Shown here: in pieces, positions 1-9,700 of the stretch
How the letters are laid out: the number at the start of each line of letters is the position of its first letter
Numbering within the stretch: position 1 is the stretch's first letter
Source of the DNA: Pseudomonas caspiana
GTDB taxonomy: Bacteria > Pseudomonadota > Gammaproteobacteria > Pseudomonadales > Pseudomonadaceae
NCBI RefSeq assembly: GCF_002158995.1
Contig: NZ_LOHF01000034.1
Span: 1,888 to 47,714, forward strand
Reading direction: 5' to 3'
Length of the DNA stretch: 45,827 nucleotides
The notes under the pieces: generated by a model
Databases searched by the model: none
The model's input: the letters and a program-made list of their open reading frames with translations, nothing else
Told to the model about the DNA's origin: nothing
Program-made: the position numbers and the translations under genes

Positions 1-1
1 A

Positions 2-100
2 TGCTTACTTTTGTCTGGGCCGGCTTCCGGATCCATCAAAAGTGAGGCGCCGTAAGGGCGCAACCAATACCAGCCGTGACGCAAGAACGGATATACACAC
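2..100 (-). repeat. Dispersed Pseudomonas intergenic repeat, left copy
   Basis: Read on the minus strand, this stretch aligns closely with the last ~105 bases of the window. Shared blocks include CATATCCGTT/TATATCCGTT, GCGCCTCACTTTTGA, CCGGAAGCCGGCCCAG and CAAAAGTAAGCA. The two copies are therefore inverted relative to each other. It looks like the multicopy non-coding repeat family common in pseudomonad intergenic DNA. It encodes nothing I can support. Confidence 0.75.
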
Positions 101-162
101 AAAACTAAAAGCCCCAGCACCCTATATAAGGAAGCAACAATCACCCACCTGCAACGGTCTGC

Positions 163-168
163 TAGAAT
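163..168 (+). promoter_or_regulatory. Possible -10 box upstream of map
   Basis: TAGAAT lies about 50 bases upstream of the map start codon and fits a sigma-70 -10 hexamer. No convincing TTGACA-like -35 is seen at the usual spacing, so this is tentative. Confidence 0.35.
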
Positions 169-216
169 CGCCGTTTTCCGTATTAGCCGCGCCCATGGCG
201 CGCCGAGAGAGTTCGT

Positions 217-999
217 ATGACCGTCACCATCAAAACCCCTGAAGACATCGAAAAAATGCGCATTGCCGGTCGCCTGGCTGCCGATGTCCTGGAAATGATC
301 GGTGCTTACGTCAAGCCTGGCGTCACCACCGAAGAGCTGGACCGCATCTGCCACGACTACATCGTCAACGAGCAGAAAGCGATTCCGGCCCCGCTGAATT
401 ACAAGGGCTTCCCAAAGTCCATCTGCACCTCGATCAACCACGTTGTATGCCATGGCATCCCTAATGAGAAGCCGTTGAAGAACGGCGACGTGCTGAACAT
501 CGACGTCACCGTCATCAAGGACGGCTACCACGGCGACACGAGCAAGATGTTTCATGTAGGCAAAGTGCCTGAGTGGGCTGAGCGTCTGTCGAAAATCACT
601 CAGGAATGCCTATATAAAGGCATCGAAATTGTCCGTCCCGGCGCAACGCTGGGTGATATTGGCGAAGTGATTCAGAAACACGCAGAAAAGAACGGCTTCT
701 CGGTGGTTCGTGAATATTGCGGACACGGCATCGGCAAGGTGTTCCATGAGGAACCGCAAGTGGTGCATTACGGTAAGGCCGGCGAAGGCATGGCACTGGT
801 AGAAGGCATGACGTTCACCATCGAGCCGATGATCAACCAGGGCCGCGCCGAAACCCGCCTGCTGGGCGATGGCTGGACTGCGATCACCAAAGACCGCAAG
901 TTGTCGGCGCAGTGGGAACACACCATTCTGGTCACTGCTGACGGTTATGAGATTTTCACCCTGCGCAGCGACGACACCATCGCTCGCACGTCAGCCTGA
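217..999 (+). CDS. map: Type I methionine aminopeptidase
   Basis: Cytosolic dinuclear-metal peptidase that removes the initiator methionine from nascent proteins. At 260 aa it has the usual length of the E. coli-type enzyme. All five metal ligands are visible: D96, D107 (in HGDTS), H170 (GHGIG), E203 (TIEPM) and E234 (WEHTI), plus the substrate-contacting H79 (VVCHGIP). The ATG follows a GAGAGA stretch about 7 bases upstream. glnD follows 41 bp downstream on the same strand and may be co-transcribed. In pseudomonads map usually sits divergent from rpsB, which would lie outside the window. Nothing is unusual in the protein. Confidence 0.97.
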   Translation: MTVTIKTPEDIEKMRIAGRLAADVLEMIGAYVKPGVTTEELDRICHDYIVNEQKAIPAPLNYKGFPKSICTSINHVVCHGIPNEKPLKNGDVLNIDVTVIKDGYHGDTSKMFHVGKVPEWAERLSKITQECLYKGIEIVRPGATLGDIGEVIQKHAEKNGFSVVREYCGHGIGKVFHEEPQVVHYGKAGEGMALVEGMTFTIEPMINQGRAETRLLGDGWTAITKDRKLSAQWEHTILVTADGYEIFTLRSDDTIARTSA

Positions 1000-1040
1000 T
1001 CAAAACGCTCGCTCGATCTAGATAAAAGGAAAGCAGTTCC

Positions 1041-3737
1041 ATGCCGCAGGTGGATCCCGATTTGTTCGACCGTGGTCAGTTCCAGGCCGAACTGGCATTG
1101 AAAGCGAGTCCAATTGCCGCGTTCAAGAAAGCCATCCGCAACGCGCGGGAGGTGCTTGATGCGCGCTTCAAGTCAGGACGTGATATTCGTCGGCTGATTG
1201 AAGACCGCGCCTGGTTCGTGGACAACATCCTGCAACAGGCATGGGAACATTTCGACTGGAGTGAAGACGCCGACATCGCCCTGCTGGCCGTCGGCGGCTA
1301 CGGCCGTGGCGAACTGCATCCTTATTCGGATATCGATCTGCTGATCCTGCTGGACAGTGCCGATCACGAGGTTTTCCGCGAGCCAATCGAACGCTTTCTG
1401 ACCCTTCTCTGGGATATCGGTCTGGAAGTGGGTCAAAGCGTGCGTTCAGTTGATGAGTGCGCCGAGGAAGGCCGCGCCGACCTGACCGTGATTACCAACC
1501 TGATGGAAAGCCGCACTATCGCAGGCCCTGAGCGCCTGCGTCAGCGCATGCTGGAAGTCACCAGCCCGAAACAGATGTGGCCCAGCAAAGAGTTTTTTCT
1601 GGCTAAGCGTGCTGAGCAGAAAACCCGGCACCACAAATACAACGACACCGAATATAACCTTGAGCCTAACGTCAAAGGTTCACCCGGTGGCCTGCGCGAC
1701 ATCCAGACCATTCTCTGGGTCGCCCGGCGCCAGTACGGCACGCTGAACCTGCATGCGCTGGCGGGCGAAGGCTTTTTGCTGGAAAGCGAAAACAACCTGC
1801 TGGCCTCCTCCCAGGATTTTCTCTGGAAAGTGCGTTACGCCTTGCACATGCTGGCTGGCCGCTCTGAAGATCGCCTACTGTTCGACCACCAAAGCAGCAT
1901 TGCCAACCTGCTGGGGTATCAGGACAGCGACGCCAAGCTGGCCATCGAACGCTTCATGCAGAAGTACTACCGGGTAGTCATGAGCATTGCCCAACTCAGC
2001 GACCTGATCATCCAGCATTTCGAGGAGGTCATCCTGACCGACGACGAAGGCGCGATCACTCAGCCGCTGAATTCGCGCTTCCAGGTGCATGACGGTTATA
2101 TCGAGGCGACCAACGCCAACGTCTTCAAACGCACGCCGTTCGCCATGATCGAGATTTTCGTGTTGATGGCACAGCACCCGGAGATCAAGGGCGTACGCGC
2201 CGACACCATTCGACTGCTGCGCGAACATCGGCATCTGATCAATGATGATTTCCGCAACGATATCCGCAATACCAGCCTGTTCATCGAGCTGTTCAAGTGT
2301 GAGCTAGGCATTCATCGCAATCTGCGCCGCATGAACCGTTACGGCATTCTGGGCCTCTATTTGCCGGAGTTTGGCCATATTGTCGGGCAGATGCAGCATG
2401 ACCTGTTCCACATCTATACGGTCGATGCGCATACGCTGAATCTGATCAAGCACCTGCGCAAGCTTCAATACACTCAGGTTTCTGAGAAATTCCCGCTGGC
2501 CAGCAAGGTCATGGGCAGACTTCCAAAGCCGGAGCTGATTTATCTGGCGGGCCTTTACCACGACATCGGCAAGGGCCGTGGCGGCGACCACTCGGAGCTC
2601 GGCGCGGTCGATGCCGAAGCCTTTGGTATCCGTCATCAATTGCCGGCCTGGGATACGCGCCTGATCGTCTGGCTGGTCAGCCATCACTTGGTGATGTCCA
2701 CGACGGCTCAGCGCAAGGACTTATCCGATCCGCAGGTAATCCACGACTTTGCCCAGTTCGTCGGCGACGAAGTCCACCTCGATTACCTCTACGTGCTGAC
2801 AGTGGCCGATATCAACGCAACGAACCCGACACTCTGGAATTCGTGGCGCGCCAGCCTGTTGCGTCAGCTTTATACCGAAACCAAGCGCGCCCTGAAGCGC
2901 GGTCTGGAAAACCCGGTAGACCGTGAAGAACAGATACGACGTACGCAAATTGCCGCGCTGGACATACTCGTTCGCAACGGCACTGACCCGGACGATGTGG
3001 AACAACTCTGGTCCCAACTGGGCGACGACTACTTCCTGCGTCATACCGCCGGGGACGTGGCCTGGCATAGCGATGCGATCCTGCAGCAACCGACCGATGG
3101 CGGCCCGCTGGTTTTGATCAAGGAAACTACCCAGCGTGAATTTGAAGGCGGCACGCAGATATTTATTTACGCCCCTGATCAACATGACTTCTTCGCCGTA
3201 ACCGTAGCGGCAATGGACCAGTTGAACCTGAACATTCATGACGCTCGGGTCATCACCTCAAGCAGCAGGTTCACCCTCGACACCTACATCGTGCTCGACA
3301 ACGATGGCGGCTCGATTGGCGATAATCCAGTGCGCATCAAGGAAATTCGCGACGGCCTGACCGACGCTTTGAGAAATCCAGACGACTACCCGACAATCAT
3401 CAAGCGTCGTGTACCGCGCCAACTCAAGCATTTTGCGTTCCCGCCGCAGGTCACGATCCACAACGATGCTCAGCGCCCGGTGACTATCCTGGAGCTGTCC
3501 GCACCGGATCGCCCTGGCCTGCTGGCACGGATCGGCAAGATCTTTCTGGAGTTCGACCTGTCACTGCAAAACGCCAAGATCGCCACGCTGGGCGAGCGAG
3601 TGGAAGACGTATTCTTCATCACCGATGCGAACAACCAGCCGTTGTCCGATCCACAGTTGTGCAGCCAGTTGCAGGACGCCATCGTCGAGCAACTGAACGT
3701 TAATCACGAACCCGGCGAATTGCGCATCAGCATCTGA
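1041..3737 (+). CDS. glnD: Bifunctional [protein-PII] uridylyltransferase/UMP-removing enzyme
   Basis: Primary glutamine sensor of nitrogen control: it uridylylates and deuridylylates PII (GlnK/GlnB) and so sets glutamine synthetase adenylylation and NtrBC activity. The 898-aa protein has the full domain order: an N-terminal nucleotidyltransferase with GGYGRGELHPYSDIDL at 85-100 (catalytic D97 and D99), a GlnD-type central region, an HD hydrolase (YHDIGKG, H507-D508), and two C-terminal ACT domains (about 705-785 and 815-890) that bind glutamine. The ATG has a strong AAAAGGA ribosome site. It lies between map and dapC, the standard Pseudomonas arrangement. It is intact. Confidence 0.97.
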   Translation: MPQVDPDLFDRGQFQAELALKASPIAAFKKAIRNAREVLDARFKSGRDIRRLIEDRAWFVDNILQQAWEHFDWSEDADIALLAVGGYGRGELHPYSDIDLLILLDSADHEVFREPIERFLTLLWDIGLEVGQSVRSVDECAEEGRADLTVITNLMESRTIAGPERLRQRMLEVTSPKQMWPSKEFFLAKRAEQKTRHHKYNDTEYNLEPNVKGSPGGLRDIQTILWVARRQYGTLNLHALAGEGFLLESENNLLASSQDFLWKVRYALHMLAGRSEDRLLFDHQSSIANLLGYQDSDAKLAIERFMQKYYRVVMSIAQLSDLIIQHFEEVILTDDEGAITQPLNSRFQVHDGYIEATNANVFKRTPFAMIEIFVLMAQHPEIKGVRADTIRLLREHRHLINDDFRNDIRNTSLFIELFKCELGIHRNLRRMNRYGILGLYLPEFGHIVGQMQHDLFHIYTVDAHTLNLIKHLRKLQYTQVSEKFPLASKVMGRLPKPELIYLAGLYHDIGKGRGGDHSELGAVDAEAFGIRHQLPAWDTRLIVWLVSHHLVMSTTAQRKDLSDPQVIHDFAQFVGDEVHLDYLYVLTVADINATNPTLWNSWRASLLRQLYTETKRALKRGLENPVDREEQIRRTQIAALDILVRNGTDPDDVEQLWSQLGDDYFLRHTAGDVAWHSDAILQQPTDGGPLVLIKETTQREFEGGTQIFIYAPDQHDFFAVTVAAMDQLNLNIHDARVITSSSRFTLDTYIVLDNDGGSIGDNPVRIKEIRDGLTDALRNPDDYPTIIKRRVPRQLKHFAFPPQVTIHNDAQRPVTILELSAPDRPGLLARIGKIFLEFDLSLQNAKIATLGERVEDVFFITDANNQPLSDPQLCSQLQDAIVEQLNVNHEPGELRISI

Positions 3738-3813
3738 TCGAACCCGACGCTGTTCACTGAATCGACTTACGGCGCTCACCGACTCGAGCGCCCTGCTTCT
3801 GGAAGCCAGCCCC

Positions 3814-5007
3814 ATGAATAACGCGATGCAATTGCTTCAGCCCTACCCTTTCGAGAAGCTTCGTGCGTTGCTCGGCAGCGTGACGCCGAATCCCGACAAG
3901 CGCCCGGTTGCGCTGTCCATTGGCGAACCCAAGCATCGCTCGCCGGACTTCGTCGCTAAAGCGATGACTGACAACCTGGACCAAATGGCCGTCTACCCAA
4001 CGACGCTGGGCATCCCGGCCCTGCGCGAAGCCATCAGCGGCTGGTGTGAGCGTCGTTTTGGTGTACCGGCCGGTTGGCTGGACCCTGCGCGTAACGTGCT
4101 ACCGGTCAATGGCACCCGCGAAGCGTTGTTCGCCTTCACCCAGACCGTAGTCAACCGTGGCGATGACGCTCTAGTGGTCAGCCCGAATCCTTTTTATCAA
4201 ATCTATGAAGGCGCAGCGTTTCTGGCCGGTGCCAAACCGCACTACTTGCCGTGCCTGGCTGAAAACGGTTTCAACCCGGACTTTGACGCGGTGTCTTCCG
4301 ATATCTGGAAGCGTTGCCAGATTCTGTTCCTGTGCTCTCCGGGCAACCCGACCGGCGCACTGATCCCGGTCGAAACCCTGAAAAAGCTGATTGCCCTGGC
4401 TGACGAACACGACTTCGTGATCGCCGCTGACGAGTGCTACAGCGAACTGTACTTCGACGAACAAACACCACCTGCCGGCCTGCTCAGCGCATGTGTTGAA
4501 CTGGGCCGTCAGGATTTCAAACGTTGTGTGGTCTTCCATAGCCTGTCCAAGCGCTCGAACCTGCCGGGGCTGCGCTCCGGCTTCGTGGCGGGCGATGCAG
4601 ATATCCTCAAAGCTTTCCTGCTTTATCGCACCTACCACGGCTGTGCAATGCCAGTACAAACTCAACTGGCCAGCATTGCTGCGTGGAATGATGAAGAACA
4701 CGTGCGCGCCAACCGTGACCTTTACCGCGAGAAATTCGATGCAGTTCTGGAGATTCTTGCGCCGGTGATGGACGTACAGCGTCCCGATGGCGGCTTCTAC
4801 CTGTGGCCAAGCGTCGGCGGCGACGACGCAGAATTCTGTCGAGACCTGTTCGTTGATCAACATGTGACCGTGGTGCCGGGCTCTTATCTATCCCGCGAAG
4901 TGGACGGTTTTAACCCGGGTGCTGGACGCGTGCGCCTGGCACTGGTTGCGCCGTTGGCTGAATGCATTGAAGCCGCAGAGCGGATTCGCGACTTCATCAA
5001 CAAGTAA
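3814..5007 (+). CDS. dapC: Succinyldiaminopimelate transaminase
   Basis: PLP-dependent class I/II aminotransferase converting N-succinyl-2-amino-6-ketopimelate to N-succinyl-L,L-diaminopimelate in the succinylase branch of lysine/peptidoglycan synthesis. The 397-aa protein has the fold-type I signatures SPGNPTGA and AADECYSELYF. The Schiff-base lysine is K246 in SLSKRSNLPGLRSGF, with the phosphate-binding arginine R253. The substrate call rests on position downstream of glnD and near dapD and dapE; motifs alone would only say aminotransferase. A strong hairpin follows the stop codon. Confidence 0.92.
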   Translation: MNNAMQLLQPYPFEKLRALLGSVTPNPDKRPVALSIGEPKHRSPDFVAKAMTDNLDQMAVYPTTLGIPALREAISGWCERRFGVPAGWLDPARNVLPVNGTREALFAFTQTVVNRGDDALVVSPNPFYQIYEGAAFLAGAKPHYLPCLAENGFNPDFDAVSSDIWKRCQILFLCSPGNPTGALIPVETLKKLIALADEHDFVIAADECYSELYFDEQTPPAGLLSACVELGRQDFKRCVVFHSLSKRSNLPGLRSGFVAGDADILKAFLLYRTYHGCAMPVQTQLASIAAWNDEEHVRANRDLYREKFDAVLEILAPVMDVQRPDGGFYLWPSVGGDDAEFCRDLFVDQHVTVVPGSYLSREVDGFNPGAGRVRLALVAPLAECIEAAERIRDFINK

Positions 5008-5014
5008 TGCGTAT

Positions 5015-5043
5015 ACCCCACGGCATGCAATGTGCCGTGGGGT
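5015..5043. terminator. Strong hairpin between convergent dapC and antiporter genes
   Basis: Perfect 11-bp stem ACCCCACGGCA / TGCCGTGGGGT with a 7-base loop, 7 bases past the dapC stop. No clean U-run follows, so it may act as an RNA 3' end stabiliser or a weak bidirectional terminator. Confidence 0.6.
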
Positions 5044-5095
5044 GCTGATCAACGAAGAAAAATACTTCCTTCTGCCATCCAGATTTGCTTTTCGT

Positions 5096-6742
5096 CTATT
5101 TCACCACACCCAGATTTGCCTCGTTCAGGTCCAGCTGTGCAAGGATCTGGCGCAGCACATCGTCGCCGATCTGATGTTGACGGTGCAGGCGATACAGCTC
5201 CAGCCGCTGGGCACGCAAGGCGTTGACACGCATGCGCCGCTCGATCAGGTCCATCTGGAACGCCAAGGCCTGAGCCTCGGACGTGTCGTTGAAGACGTCC
5301 AGACGGTGACGATACTCAGACATGACTCGCGCTTTCACTTCAGTCGCCAACGCGGCCTGCGCCGCATCCTGAGCACTGGCCCCACTACTGACCTCTTCAT
5401 TTTCAAGCGCGTGAATTGCCGCCTGAGCAATGCGTTTCCATGCCTCCCCCACTTCATGTTTCATGCGCAGGTCAGGCTCGCTGACCAGGCCACGCAACAG
5501 CAGAGGCAAGCAGATACAGGCTGCCACCAGGGATAGCAAAATCACTCCGGCAGCAATGAAAATCAGCAGATCACGCTGAGGGAAGGCGACACCGGCACTG
5601 ATCAGCATCGGCACCGACAAGGTACCGGCAAGCGTTACCGCACCGCGCACGCCGCCTACGGTCAGAAGCAGCGAGGCGCGGGTCGATAACTCAAGCGTGC
5701 CTTCGCTGCGCCCTCGCCAGCGTCGAATCCGAATCAGCAAACGCCAGACGCTTTGCACCCAGATATAGCGCAGCACAACCAACACCAGAAAGATCGCCAA
5801 CACGTCCAGACAGCGATACATCAAAGCAGGCCAGACGGTGATTTCATCGTGAGTGACGGCACCGATAATATCCGGCAGTTGCAGCCCCAACAGCAGGAAG
5901 ATCAGACCGTTGAAAGCGAACTCCAGCAAGGTCCAGACACTGCGATTGAGCAAGCGGGTACTGGTCTGGCGTGGCAGCAGATCGACCCAGCTTTGCATCA
6001 TCCCTGCCGCCACTGCCGAGAGAATGCCGGAAGCCCCCAATTGCTCAGCCAGTACATAGGCCGCAAATGGCAGCAGCAACATGAACACCACATGAGTCGC
6101 AGGATCGTCCCAGCCACGCGTGATCATCCAGCTACGAAAACGCCCGACCAGCCAGCTCAAGGCAACGCCAACGGCGAGCCCGCCACAGGCCACCAGCACA
6201 AACGTCAGGCTCGCATCAGCCAGAGAGAACACACCGGTGATCGCCGCCGCCAGTGCAAACTTGAACGTCACAAGGCCGGACGCATCGTTCATCAGTGCCT
6301 CGCCTTGCAGCATCCGCATGATCGGTGCCGGCAGACGATCCTGGGCAATGGCCGAGACGGCGACGGCGTCAGTGGGCGACAGCACAGCGGCCAGAGCGAA
6401 GGCCACTGGCAAGGGGATACTGGGCAATAGCCAATGGATGAAGTAGCCCGCGCCGACAACAGTGAATACCACCAGCCCCACGGCCAGGGTCAGGATTGGC
6501 CCGCGATAACGCCACAAGTCGCGCTTGGGCATGCGCCAACCGTCGGAGAACAGCAGCGGCGGCAGGAACAGGAAGAGAAACAATTCCGGGTCCAGCGCCA
6601 CATGCAACCCCAGCGTCGGCCACGCCAACAAGGCTCCCGCAGCGATCTGAACCAGAGGCAACGGCAACGGGATGACACGGGCCAATAACCGCGAAACGCC
6701 GACCAGCGTCAGCAGAATAAGCACCGTGTAAGCGGTTTGCAT
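5096..6742 (-). CDS. CPA1-family Na+/H+ antiporter
   Basis: Inner-membrane monovalent cation/proton exchanger for Na+ and pH homeostasis. About 420 hydrophobic residues form roughly 12 membrane helices, followed by a ~120-residue charged, probably helical, cytoplasmic tail (545-548 aa is usual for this type). The CPA1 ion-site motifs are present: LSPTDAVAVSA (D125) and GEALMNDASGLVTFK (E148, N152-D153). The ATG is preceded by AAGGA. It converges on dapC and is divergent from the ArsC-like gene. Ion specificity cannot be read from sequence. Confidence 0.9.
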   Translation of the reverse strand: MQTAYTVLILLTLVGVSRLLARVIPLPLPLVQIAAGALLAWPTLGLHVALDPELFLFLFLPPLLFSDGWRMPKRDLWRYRGPILTLAVGLVVFTVVGAGYFIHWLLPSIPLPVAFALAAVLSPTDAVAVSAIAQDRLPAPIMRMLQGEALMNDASGLVTFKFALAAAITGVFSLADASLTFVLVACGGLAVGVALSWLVGRFRSWMITRGWDDPATHVVFMLLLPFAAYVLAEQLGASGILSAVAAGMMQSWVDLLPRQTSTRLLNRSVWTLLEFAFNGLIFLLLGLQLPDIIGAVTHDEITVWPALMYRCLDVLAIFLVLVVLRYIWVQSVWRLLIRIRRWRGRSEGTLELSTRASLLLTVGGVRGAVTLAGTLSVPMLISAGVAFPQRDLLIFIAAGVILLSLVAACICLPLLLRGLVSEPDLRMKHEVGEAWKRIAQAAIHALENEEVSSGASAQDAAQAALATEVKARVMSEYRHRLDVFNDTSEAQALAFQMDLIERRMRVNALRAQRLELYRLHRQHQIGDDVLRQILAQLDLNEANLGVVK

Positions 6743-7003
6743 TGCAAGATTTCCTTAAACCGTGGCGAACTGTATTGACGAGACTTTTTAGGAGCGCATG
6801 AGCACTCACAGGTTCAGTGCTTGCTACGCGACACCGAAGTGCCATATTAGTGGTTTAAGCTATGGACCCGCCGTCAGCCATGGGTATGACTACGGCAAAA
6901 AATCGCGCTGACACATATAAAGACGTCAGCAGTGCACGCCCAGCCCGCCTGTCCATGGCATAATCCGTCACCGTTTTTCAACCGTCTCAAAGGGGGCAAG
7001 CTC

Positions 7004-7366
7004 GTGGCTGATGAAATCAACAAGTTGCACCTGTATGGGATCAAAGCGTGCGACACAATGAAAAAGGCTCGCACCTGGCTCGATGAAAAGCCGGTGAGCT
7101 ACGACTTTCACGACTATAAAACCCAAGGCATCGATCGCGAACATCTGACCCAGTGGTGCAACGAGCACGGCTGGCAAACAGTGCTGAATCGTGCCGGCAC
7201 CACCTTTCGCAAACTGGACGAGGCGCAGAAAGCCGACCTCGATCAGGATAAAGCGATCGAACTGATGCTCGCTCAACCGTCGATGATCAAGCGCCCGGTG
7301 CTCGATCTTGGCGACAGAACCCTGATTGGCTTCAAACCAGACCTGTATGCAGCGGCTATCGCCTGA
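7004..7366 (+). CDS. ArsC/Spx-family thioredoxin-fold protein (YffB-like)
   Basis: A 120-aa thioredoxin-fold protein of the ArsC/Spx superfamily. It carries LHLYGIKACDTMKKA near the N-terminus, giving a single conserved cysteine C16 in a CDTMKKA context like YffB, and a RPVLDLGDRTLIGFKPD C-terminal block. It lacks the extra cysteines of true arsenate reductases, so it is probably a glutathione-dependent thiol reductase rather than a resistance enzyme. I chose GTG at 7004 because AGGGGGC lies just upstream; an ATG at 6932 would add a poor 24-residue leader. dapD follows by 36 bp on the same strand, a conserved Pseudomonas pairing. Confidence 0.85.
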   Translation: MADEINKLHLYGIKACDTMKKARTWLDEKPVSYDFHDYKTQGIDREHLTQWCNEHGWQTVLNRAGTTFRKLDEAQKADLDQDKAIELMLAQPSMIKRPVLDLGDRTLIGFKPDLYAAAIA

Positions 7367-7402
7367 CTGAGATAGCCCTTTAAATTAGTAAGAGGTATTT
7401 GC

Positions 7403-8437
7403 ATGTCCACTTCCCTGTTCAGCCTGGCCTTCGGTGTCGGCACTCAAAACCGTCAAGGCGCATGGCTGGAAGTTTTCTACGCCCAGCCGCTGATCAACCC
7501 GTCCGCCGAACTGATCGCGGCTGTTGCGCCTGTACTGGGTTACACCGGTGGCAACCAGGCCATTACCTTCAACACCGATCAGGCGTCGAAGCTGGCCGAA
7601 GCCCTCAAGTCCGTTGATGCTGGTCAGGCTGCCTTGCTGACCCGTCTGGCCGAAAGCCACAAGCCTCTGGTCGCGACACTGCTCGCCGAAGATGCTGCGC
7701 TGACGTCCACCCCTGAGGCGTACCTCAAGCTGCACCTGCTCTCCCACCGTCTGGTCAAGCCGCATGGCCTGAGCCTGGCCGGGATCTTCCCGTTGCTGCC
7801 AAACGTCGCGTGGACCAGCCAGGGCGCCATTGACCTGACCGAATTGGCCCCGCGCCAACTGGAAGCACGCCTCAAAGGTGAGCTGCTGGAAGTATTCTCC
7901 GTCGACAAATTCCCGAAAATGACCGACTACGTCGTACCGACCGGCGTGCGTATCGCTGACAGCGCGCGTATCCGTCTGGGCGCTTACATCGGCGAAGGCA
8001 CCACCGTCATGCACGAAGGTTTCGTCAACTTCAACGCTGGCACCGAAGGCCCGGGCATGATCGAAGGTCGTGTTTCTGCAGGCGTATTCGTCGGCAAGGG
8101 TTCTGATCTGGGCGGCGGGTGCTCCACCATGGGCACCCTGTCCGGCGGCGGCAACATCGTGATCAAGGTCGGCGAAGGCTGCCTGATCGGTGCCAACGCC
8201 GGTATCGGCATCCCGTTGGGCGACCGCAACACCGTGGAGTCGGGTCTGTACGTGACCGCTGGCACCAAGGTTGCGCTGCTCGATGATCAGAACAAACTGG
8301 TCAAAATCGTCAAAGCCCGTGATCTGGCCGGTCAGCCTGACCTGCTGTTCCGTCGCAACTCGGAAACCGGCGCGGTGGAATGCAAAACCCACAAGTCGGC
8401 CATCGAGCTGAACGAAGCGCTGCACGCTCACAACTGA
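7403..8437 (+). CDS. dapD: Tetrahydrodipicolinate N-succinyltransferase
   Basis: Transfers succinyl from succinyl-CoA to tetrahydrodipicolinate, committing it to the succinylase DAP/lysine branch. The 344-aa protein is the long DapD type of pseudomonads and actinobacteria. It has an N-terminal ~170-residue domain and then the left-handed beta-helix repeats (for example RIADSARIRLGAYIGEGTTVMHEG, GCLIGANAGIGIPLGDRNTVE) that build the homotrimer active site. An AAGAGG ribosome site precedes the ATG. The next step (dapC) is 2.4 kb upstream and the following one (dapE) 7.4 kb downstream. Confidence 0.96.
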   Translation: MSTSLFSLAFGVGTQNRQGAWLEVFYAQPLINPSAELIAAVAPVLGYTGGNQAITFNTDQASKLAEALKSVDAGQAALLTRLAESHKPLVATLLAEDAALTSTPEAYLKLHLLSHRLVKPHGLSLAGIFPLLPNVAWTSQGAIDLTELAPRQLEARLKGELLEVFSVDKFPKMTDYVVPTGVRIADSARIRLGAYIGEGTTVMHEGFVNFNAGTEGPGMIEGRVSAGVFVGKGSDLGGGCSTMGTLSGGGNIVIKVGEGCLIGANAGIGIPLGDRNTVESGLYVTAGTKVALLDDQNKLVKIVKARDLAGQPDLLFRRNSETGAVECKTHKSAIELNEALHAHN

Positions 8438-8494
8438 TCGATGCTGCATCAGGTCCGACCTCCGCGTCGGGCCTGACTCACCGAGTCAAAGTAC

Positions 8495-9700
8495 ATGCCC
8501 CTTTCTTCTCAATGGCGCGCTGACTTTCCAGCCATCGACGCCCTGCAACGGCAAGGCCAGACTTATCTGGACAACGCCGCGACCACCCAGAAACCTCAAG
8601 CCCTGCTCGACGCCCTGAACCACTACTACGCCAACGGCGCAGCGAATGTGCATCGTGCCCAGCATCTGCCGGGTGCGCATGCGACTCAGGCGTTCGAGGA
8701 CAGCCGCAGCAAGGTCGCTCATTGGCTCAATGCCAGTGAGACAGGTCAGATCATTTTTACCCACGGTGCCACTTCTGCCTTGAACCTGCTGGCCTATGGC
8801 CTTGAGCATGAGTTCGTGGCGGGTGATGAAGTCGCCATCAGCGCGCTGGAACATCACGCCAACCTGTTGCCCTGGCAGCAATTGGCTCAACGTCGCAACC
8901 TCAAGCTGGTCATTCTGCCGCTCAATGAACAGGGGCTGATCGACCTGAACGCCGCTGCGCAACTGATCAGCGACCGTACCCGCCTGCTGGCCGTCAGCCA
9001 ATTGTCGAACGTGCTGGGTGCCTGGCAGCCACTGCCGGAATTACTCGCACTGGCCAAGGCCCAAGGCGCACTGACGGTTGTCGATGGCGCTCAAGGTGTG
9101 GTCCACGGTCGACATGACGTGAAAGCACTGGGTTGCGACTTCTACGTTTTTTCCAGTCACAAACTGTACGGCCCCGAAGGCGTCGGCATTCTGTATGGCC
9201 GCAATGACGTGCTGCCGCACCTGCAACACTGGCAGTTCGGCGGCGAGATGGTCCTGACGACTGATTACGATCAGGCGAAATTCCGCCCGGCGCCGCTGGG
9301 CTTCGAGGCGGGGACGCCACCGATTGCCGGTGTAATCGGCCTTGGCGCGACGCTGGATTACTTGCAGAGCCTCGATCACCGGGCAGTGCTGGAGCATGAA
9401 GCAGGCCTGCACGCCATGCTGCTTGAGGGTTTGCGTCAGCGGGACGGAGTTAGGGTACTGGGCGAGCCGCAACTGGCGCTGGTCAGCTTTGTAGTGGACG
9501 GTGTACACAACGCTGACCTCGCGCATTTGCTCACTGAACAGGGCATCGCCGTGCGGGCAGGTCATCACTGCGCTATGCCGTTGCTGAAAAGCCTGGGCCT
9601 GTCGGGAGCGATTAGGGTTTCTCTGGCGCTGTACAACGACTCCAGTGACTTGCAGCACTTCTTCAACGCGCTGGATCAGGCGCTGGAGTTATTGCGATGA
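8495..9700 (+). CDS. csdA: CsdA-type cysteine desulfurase
   Basis: PLP-dependent group II (SufS/CsdA-like) desulfurase that takes sulfur from cysteine as an enzyme persulfide. At 401 aa the length is normal. The PLP lysine is K223 in VFSSHKLYGP, the N-terminal block YLDNAATTQKP is present, and the active-site cysteine is C359 in RAGHHCAMPLL. The stop overlaps the start of csdE by 4 bases (ATGA), so the donor and its acceptor are translationally coupled. This pairing with a SufE-like partner and nearby tcdA supports CsdA over SufS. Confidence 0.94.
   Translation: MPLSSQWRADFPAIDALQRQGQTYLDNAATTQKPQALLDALNHYYANGAANVHRAQHLPGAHATQAFEDSRSKVAHWLNASETGQIIFTHGATSALNLLAYGLEHEFVAGDEVAISALEHHANLLPWQQLAQRRNLKLVILPLNEQGLIDLNAAAQLISDRTRLLAVSQLSNVLGAWQPLPELLALAKAQGALTVVDGAQGVVHGRHDVKALGCDFYVFSSHKLYGPEGVGILYGRNDVLPHLQHWQFGGEMVLTTDYDQAKFRPAPLGFEAGTPPIAGVIGLGATLDYLQSLDHRAVLEHEAGLHAMLLEGLRQRDGVRVLGEPQLALVSFVVDGVHNADLAHLLTEQGIAVRAGHHCAMPLLKSLGLSGAIRVSLALYNDSSDLQHFFNALDQALELLR

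Noticed and set aside
42..242. 66-codon open frame overlapping the map start
   Set aside because: It lies mostly within the dispersed repeat and runs into map in another frame; no ribosome site or family resemblance.
7004..7366. Arsenate-resistance gene arsC
   Set aside because: Only one conserved cysteine in a YffB-like context and no ars neighbours; it fits the ArsC/Spx-like housekeeping subfamily.
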